Shown here: piece by piece, positions 4,773-7,843 of the stretch
How positions within the stretch are numbered: position 1 is the first letter of the stretch
How the letters are laid out: each line of letters opens with the position of its first letter
Origin: JAXDLH01 sp034666705
GTDB lineage: Bacteria; Chloroflexota; UBA6077; SHYK01
Assembly (NCBI GenBank): GCA_034666705.1
Contig: JAXDLH010000457.1
Location: forward strand, 1 to 7,843
Length of the DNA stretch: 7,843 nucleotides
Reading direction: 5' to 3'
Made by a program: the position numbers and the translations under genes
The notes under the pieces: generated by a model
The model's input: only the letters and a program-made list of their open reading frames with translations
Told to the model about the DNA's origin: nothing
Databases searched by the model: none

Positions 4773-6521
4773 ATGCATGATCGCCGGTCCGCGCCGTTAC
4801 TGGCCACGCTCGCCGTCTGCGCGGCGGCGGCGTTGCCATTGCTTTCCACCCTGAATGCGTACTTTATCGGCGACGATTTTGGGCTGATTCAGCTCTTCGC
4901 TCCCAAACCAACGTTTCACTTCCTCACGCTGTTCACGCGCACCTGGACCGAGACGATCTACGGTCCGCCGAGCGACGAGCTCCGGCCGCTCGTCGAGCTC
5001 TCGTATCAGATCGATTCGTTGTGGGGGCCGGGGCGTCCCTTCGGGTACCACCTGGACAACGTGGTTCTGCACGTCCTCAATGCGTTGCTGGTGCTCGCGA
5101 TCGCCCGGCATCTCTGCCGCCTGGTCTGGCCCTCGGCAGCATTCGCCGGCATGGTGTTCGCCGTGCTCCCGGTGCAGGCAGAAGTGGGCGCGTGGATCAG
5201 CGGGCGCGCCGACTCGCTCCCCGCCCTGTGCTTCCTGCTCTGCATCTTTGCCTACGGCTGCTGGCGCCGAGCCGGCGCTGAGAAGCGGAAGCTTCTCACC
5301 GCTGAGACCCGCGACGTGCGGGATGCCGGCCATCACGAGCGAGCGATGCCCGCGGCGCTGCTCTACGGCGTTGCGCTCCTTGCCTGCTTCCTGGCGCACT
5401 TCAGCAAGCAGTCGGCGATCGTGGTCCCGCCGGCGCTCGTCGCTTACGACGTGCTGCTCGAGCGGCGGCAGCCGTGGCGATCCTGGCGGTCGTTGTTGGC
5501 GTATGCGCCGTTCGTGCTCGTGACGGTGTGCTACCTCGGCTTGCGTCGTACGCTCTTCGGCAACCTCGTCCGGGAGAGTCAGATCGACGGCAATATTCTG
5601 GGCTCGTTTGCGCTCGTCCAGGCCACGTACGTCCAGATGCTTGCGACCGGGTCCCTGGTGTTGCGCACGGACTCCGTCGTCCAGGGCATTGCCCTCGTGG
5701 GGCTCGGCGTTGCCTTGCTAGCCGTCGTCGTGGCGCTGCCGGCGATTCTCCGCGGTCGTGCCCCTCGCCGCCTGGGTGCCGCGCTGTACTTTGGCCCAGT
5801 GTGGTGGATGATCACCGTCGCGCCGCTCGCCGTCACCTACGTGTCCGGCCGTCATCTGTACCTCACCGCGGCCGGGTTCGCAATCGTCCTCGGCTGCGCC
5901 TTCGATGGGCTATGGACCGCTCGTACTCGAAGCTGGAGGGCCATCGCAAGCGTGGCGGGCGCCGTCTTGCTGGCGTGCTACACAGTGAGTCTCCACGGCG
6001 CCGTGGAGGAGTGGAATCGGTCCGCGGCTCGGTCCCAGCTCATGCTGGAGGCCGTATGGCGGGAGGCGGCTGCGGCGACATCCGGCAGCTTGATTCTTGT
6101 CGGGGCGCCCGCCTCCAATGCGCCTGTCGTCATGTGGCGAGGCACGCCGACGCTCGCGTTCGCTGAGGATGCTCCGGGGCCCACGCCCGCCGCTTGGAGC
6201 TGGATCCTCAGCTTCTCCGCCCCGTTCATGTACGGCCCGCCGTTTGCGCCGACTGATCTCACCGCGCGAGTGGCGTTCGTCGAGTCCCCGGGGGTTTATT
6301 GTTGCCCGCCTGACGAATGGTTTCGGCATACCCAGGCAGCCATTCGGGCCTGGCACGAGCGGGGCGACGATCCCTCGGTGGTGGCCCTTACATGGGACGA
6401 TGCAGGCGTGCTCACCCGACGAACGGATGATCCCAAACTGCGGGCGGCCGTGGCCCGAATCCTCGAGGCAGGGAGCCCTGACGAAGCCTCGATCCTGCTC
6501 GGGGCTGCCTTTGCCAGCTAG
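4773..6521 (+). CDS. Multi-pass GT-C-type glycosyltransferase-like membrane protein
   Basis: The 582-residue protein has an N-terminal membrane helix (about 8-28) followed by a loop with Asp34-Asp35, the place where GT-C enzymes that use lipid-linked sugar donors carry their acidic motif. Further blocks resemble the PMT/TMTC-like GT-C branch: RPLVELSYQIDSLWG (71-85), GYHLDNVVLHVLNALL (91-106), VLPVQAEVGAWISGRADSL (131-149), SKQSAIVVP (211-219) and SGRHLYLTAAG (358-368). About ten hydrophobic segments run to residue 403. The last 180 residues look soluble and may be extracytoplasmic. There are no TPR repeats at the C-terminus, unlike many TMTC-type relatives. Residues about 165-192 form a charged loop encoded by palindromic DNA. 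It likely transfers a sugar onto a protein, lipid or polysaccharide at the membrane; acceptor and donor are unknown. The start is ATG 4773, with no Shine-Dalgarno. Its stop shares the CTAG with the opposing methyltransferase. Confidence 0.75.
   Translation: MHDRRSAPLLATLAVCAAAALPLLSTLNAYFIGDDFGLIQLFAPKPTFHFLTLFTRTWTETIYGPPSDELRPLVELSYQIDSLWGPGRPFGYHLDNVVLHVLNALLVLAIARHLCRLVWPSAAFAGMVFAVLPVQAEVGAWISGRADSLPALCFLLCIFAYGCWRRAGAEKRKLLTAETRDVRDAGHHERAMPAALLYGVALLACFLAHFSKQSAIVVPPALVAYDVLLERRQPWRSWRSLLAYAPFVLVTVCYLGLRRTLFGNLVRESQIDGNILGSFALVQATYVQMLATGSLVLRTDSVVQGIALVGLGVALLAVVVALPAILRGRAPRRLGAALYFGPVWWMITVAPLAVTYVSGRHLYLTAAGFAIVLGCAFDGLWTARTRSWRAIASVAGAVLLACYTVSLHGAVEEWNRSAARSQLMLEAVWREAAAATSGSLILVGAPASNAPVVMWRGTPTLAFAEDAPGPTPAAWSWILSFSAPFMYGPPFAPTDLTARVAFVESPGVYCCPPDEWFRHTQAAIRAWHERGDDPSVVALTWDDAGVLTRRTDDPKLRAAVARILEAGSPDEASILLGAAFAS
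5276..5322. repeat. Two adjacent hairpins flanked by a short direct repeat inside the GT-C gene
   Basis: TGAGAAGC (5279-5286) and GCTTCTCA (5291-5298) form a perfect 8-bp stem with a GGAA loop. CCCGC (5308-5312) and GCGGG (5318-5322) form a second 5-bp stem. The octamer CGCTGAGA occurs at 5276-5283 and again at 5300-5307, bracketing the first hairpin. The segment encodes part of a charged, poorly conserved loop (residues 169-184) between membrane helices and keeps the frame open. Confidence 0.45.
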
Positions 6522-7363
6522 CGCTTGCGCGCCACGACGACGTTGTGCGCCGCGATGAGCCGCAGGCCGGGCGTGCCCTCGACCACTGCCTCCACCGCGC
6601 GCCACTGCGGCATCAGCCAGGCGGGAAGAAAATCGGGGACGAAGCCAACCCGCCGGGCCGAGACTGCCTGGAGGCCCGCGGCGGCGACGTCGGCGAGCAC
6701 CTCGCGCAGTGGAACGAGCCGCTCGGCGCCGGAATCCTGCGGCACGCGGCTCATCAGCAGTGGCCAGTAGGGGTTGAGCGGGTTGTGGTCCCACAGCACG
6801 ACGAAGCCGCCCGGGTGGACCACCCGCGCCATCTCGGCGATCGTGCCCGCGACTCGCTCGGGCGTCTCCAGATGGTGCAGCGTTGCCACCGTAATCGCGA
6901 GATCGAAGGAATCGTCCTCGAACGGCAGTGCGGTCGCGAGCGCGGCGAAGACGTCCGCCAGCCCACGCCGCTGCGCTTCGCCCAGCATCGCGACGGAGAG
7001 GTCGACGCCCGCGGCCTGATATCCGAGGGCTGCCAGCCGCGCCGCCAGCACCCCGGTCCCGCACCCAACGTCGAGCACCGCTCCGCGGGGCAGGAGCTCG
7101 CGGACGAGGCCTGACCGCCGCGCCAGATAGTGCTCGACCACGTGGGGGGCGAATACCTGGTCGTAGTCTCCTGCGACCTCTTGGTAGAGCTCGGCTACGG
7201 CGTGGGTCGCATCATGGTTCCCCTCAGGCAGAAGGACGGGGATGCCGTTAACGGTCGGGTAGCTGCTGCCACAGACAGGGCAGTGCAGGCCATTCGAGTC
7301 TTCCAGCAGGGTATGGCAGGTTGGACAGGCGGGACGGAGGGTCGAAACCGATGAGCTGCTCAC
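6518..7363 (-). CDS. Class I SAM-dependent methyltransferase with N-terminal zinc-ribbon (Trm112-like) domain
   Basis: The 281-residue protein begins with a four-cysteine zinc-ribbon (Cys13, Cys16, Cys28, Cys31) followed by SSYPTVNGIPVLLPE (33-47), the pattern of Trm112p-like N-terminal domains. A Rossmann methyltransferase follows: motif I VLDVGCGTG (96-104), the acidic ribose contact in GVDLS (119-123), ALPFEDDSFDLAI (about 144-156) and ATLHHLETPERV. The family as a whole methylates lipids, quinones, sugars or RNA; nothing here fixes the substrate. The start is GTG 7363, overlapping the upstream glycosyltransferase stop as GTGA, so the two are almost certainly co-translated. That favours a role on the glycosyltransferase product or its lipid carrier, which is inference. 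The stop TAG shares the CTAG with the convergent GT-C gene, leaving no room for a terminator. Confidence 0.88.
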   Translation of the reverse strand: MSSSSVSTLRPACPTCHTLLEDSNGLHCPVCGSSYPTVNGIPVLLPEGNHDATHAVAELYQEVAGDYDQVFAPHVVEHYLARRSGLVRELLPRGAVLDVGCGTGVLAARLAALGYQAAGVDLSVAMLGEAQRRGLADVFAALATALPFEDDSFDLAITVATLHHLETPERVAGTIAEMARVVHPGGFVVLWDHNPLNPYWPLLMSRVPQDSGAERLVPLREVLADVAAAGLQAVSARRVGFVPDFLPAWLMPQWRAVEAVVEGTPGLRLIAAHNVVVARKR

Positions 7364-7843
7364 ACCTGTCGCTCGGCGGTGGGTGTCCCCTGCGGGAGTT
7401 GCCTCGCCATTCGCTTCGGCGCTGCTTCCCGGGAATCGACGTGTCCATACCGCTTGGCGCGCGTGAACCAGCGGCCGAGCCGAAACTGCCAGATGAGCAG
7501 CCCCATGATGAAACCGAGCCGGATCGCGGTAGTCAGGTCGCCGGTGACCGAGGAATGCCCGACGCGTGGCAGGTAGTTCACCGGAACCTGGATAACGCGG
7601 AGGTCGTGGACGAGGCTCAGCAACATCATCTCCGTGCCGAAATGGCTGCTGCCCACCTTATAGTACGGCTCAATTCGGGCCGCCGCGTCGCGCTGCAAGA
7701 GGCGCAGGGTGCAGCCAACGTCGGTAAAATTCGTGGCATTGAAGAGGAGCTCCATGAGCTTGGCCGCGGCCCAGTTGCCCCAGCGAAGCGGCCGCCCCAT
7801 GTTCGCCCCATCCCAGATCAGCGTCGGCGCCGTCCGTGTGCCG
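7360..7843 (-). CDS. Family 2 glycosyltransferase, DPM1-like, C-terminal part (cut by window edge)
   Basis: The reverse strand is open from the right edge to the stop at 7360, giving 160 residues. The frame continues upstream of the internal ATG at 7800 and reads GTRTAPTLIWDGANMGRPLR at the edge, so that ATG is not the start. This is the second half of a polyprenol/dolichol-phosphate sugar synthase-like GT2 protein: RWGNW, NATNFTDVGCTLRLL, SSHFGTEMMLL, IQVPVNYLPRVGHSSVTGD, then a hydrophobic stretch IRLGFIMGLLIW that may sit at the membrane. The nucleotide-sugar binding half with the DxD motif is outside the window. Such enzymes pass a sugar from a nucleotide donor to a lipid carrier or directly to a glycan. 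The stop overlaps the methyltransferase start. The basic tail after the hydrophobic stretch is not family-conserved. Confidence 0.9.
   Translation of the reverse strand, partial: GTRTAPTLIWDGANMGRPLRWGNWAAAKLMELLFNATNFTDVGCTLRLLQRDAAARIEPYYKVGSSHFGTEMMLLSLVHDLRVIQVPVNYLPRVGHSSVTGDLTTAIRLGFIMGLLIWQFRLGRWFTRAKRYGHVDSREAAPKRMARQLPQGTPTAERQV

Noticed and set aside
5910..7064. 384-codon minus-strand frame crossing the GT-C end and the methyltransferase
   Set aside because: It runs antisense to the GT-C gene and out of frame through the methyltransferase, and its composition is Gly/Arg-rich shadow sequence.
1..7843. Evidence for a mobile element, CRISPR array or defence system
   Set aside because: No transposase, integrase, long terminal repeats, spaced direct repeats, tRNA-end duplication or defence-type domain was seen on either strand.

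Overview
The window is GC-rich DNA, dense with genes on both strands and with short intergenic gaps. Gene style (GC-biased codons, a holB-ricT pair, several genes without a Shine-Dalgarno sequence) suggests a high-GC free-living bacterium, plausibly a Chloroflexota/Thermomicrobia-like lineage. That assignment is an inference from the general look of the proteins, not from a marker gene. No rRNA, tRNA, CRISPR array, transposase or phage gene was found.

Layout from left to right. (1) 1-2050 is a leftward block: holB (DNA polymerase III delta'), then a PSP1/RicT-like gene joined to it by an ATGA stop/start overlap, then, after an 82-bp gap with its own candidate promoter, the start of an FMN-dependent alpha-hydroxy-acid oxidase that runs off the left edge. 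(2) 2051-2216 is a divergent intergenic region holding the holB promoter and a long imperfect stem-loop. (3) 2217-2762 is an rfbC/rmlC-type sugar-nucleotide epimerase pointing right, convergent with (4) lipA (lipoyl synthase, 2841-3743, leftward). (5) 3744-3941 is a second divergent region with the lipA promoter and a candidate promoter for (6) a DUF2071 (YqjF-like) protein at 3942-4703. This is followed by (7) a large multi-pass GT-C-type membrane protein at 4773-6521. (8) 6518-7363 encodes a SAM methyltransferase with an N-terminal zinc-ribbon, read leftward. It is joined by a GTGA overlap to (9) a DPM1-like family 2 glycosyltransferase whose 5' part lies beyond the right edge.

Together the window mixes housekeeping genes (replication clamp loader, lipoate synthesis) with cell-envelope or glycoconjugate genes (RmlC-type epimerase, GT-C membrane protein, GT2 glycosyltransferase plus methyltransferase). 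The orthodox reading is an ordinary chromosomal segment; I see no clear novel defence or mobile system. The points most worth a second look are a RicT-like protein lacking the cysteines of its family, the structured holB-rfbC intergenic region, a 16-bp perfect palindrome abutting the ricT start, a palindrome-rich charged loop inside the GT-C gene, and a recurring promoter layout (extended -10 close to the start codon) that suggests leaderless mRNAs.
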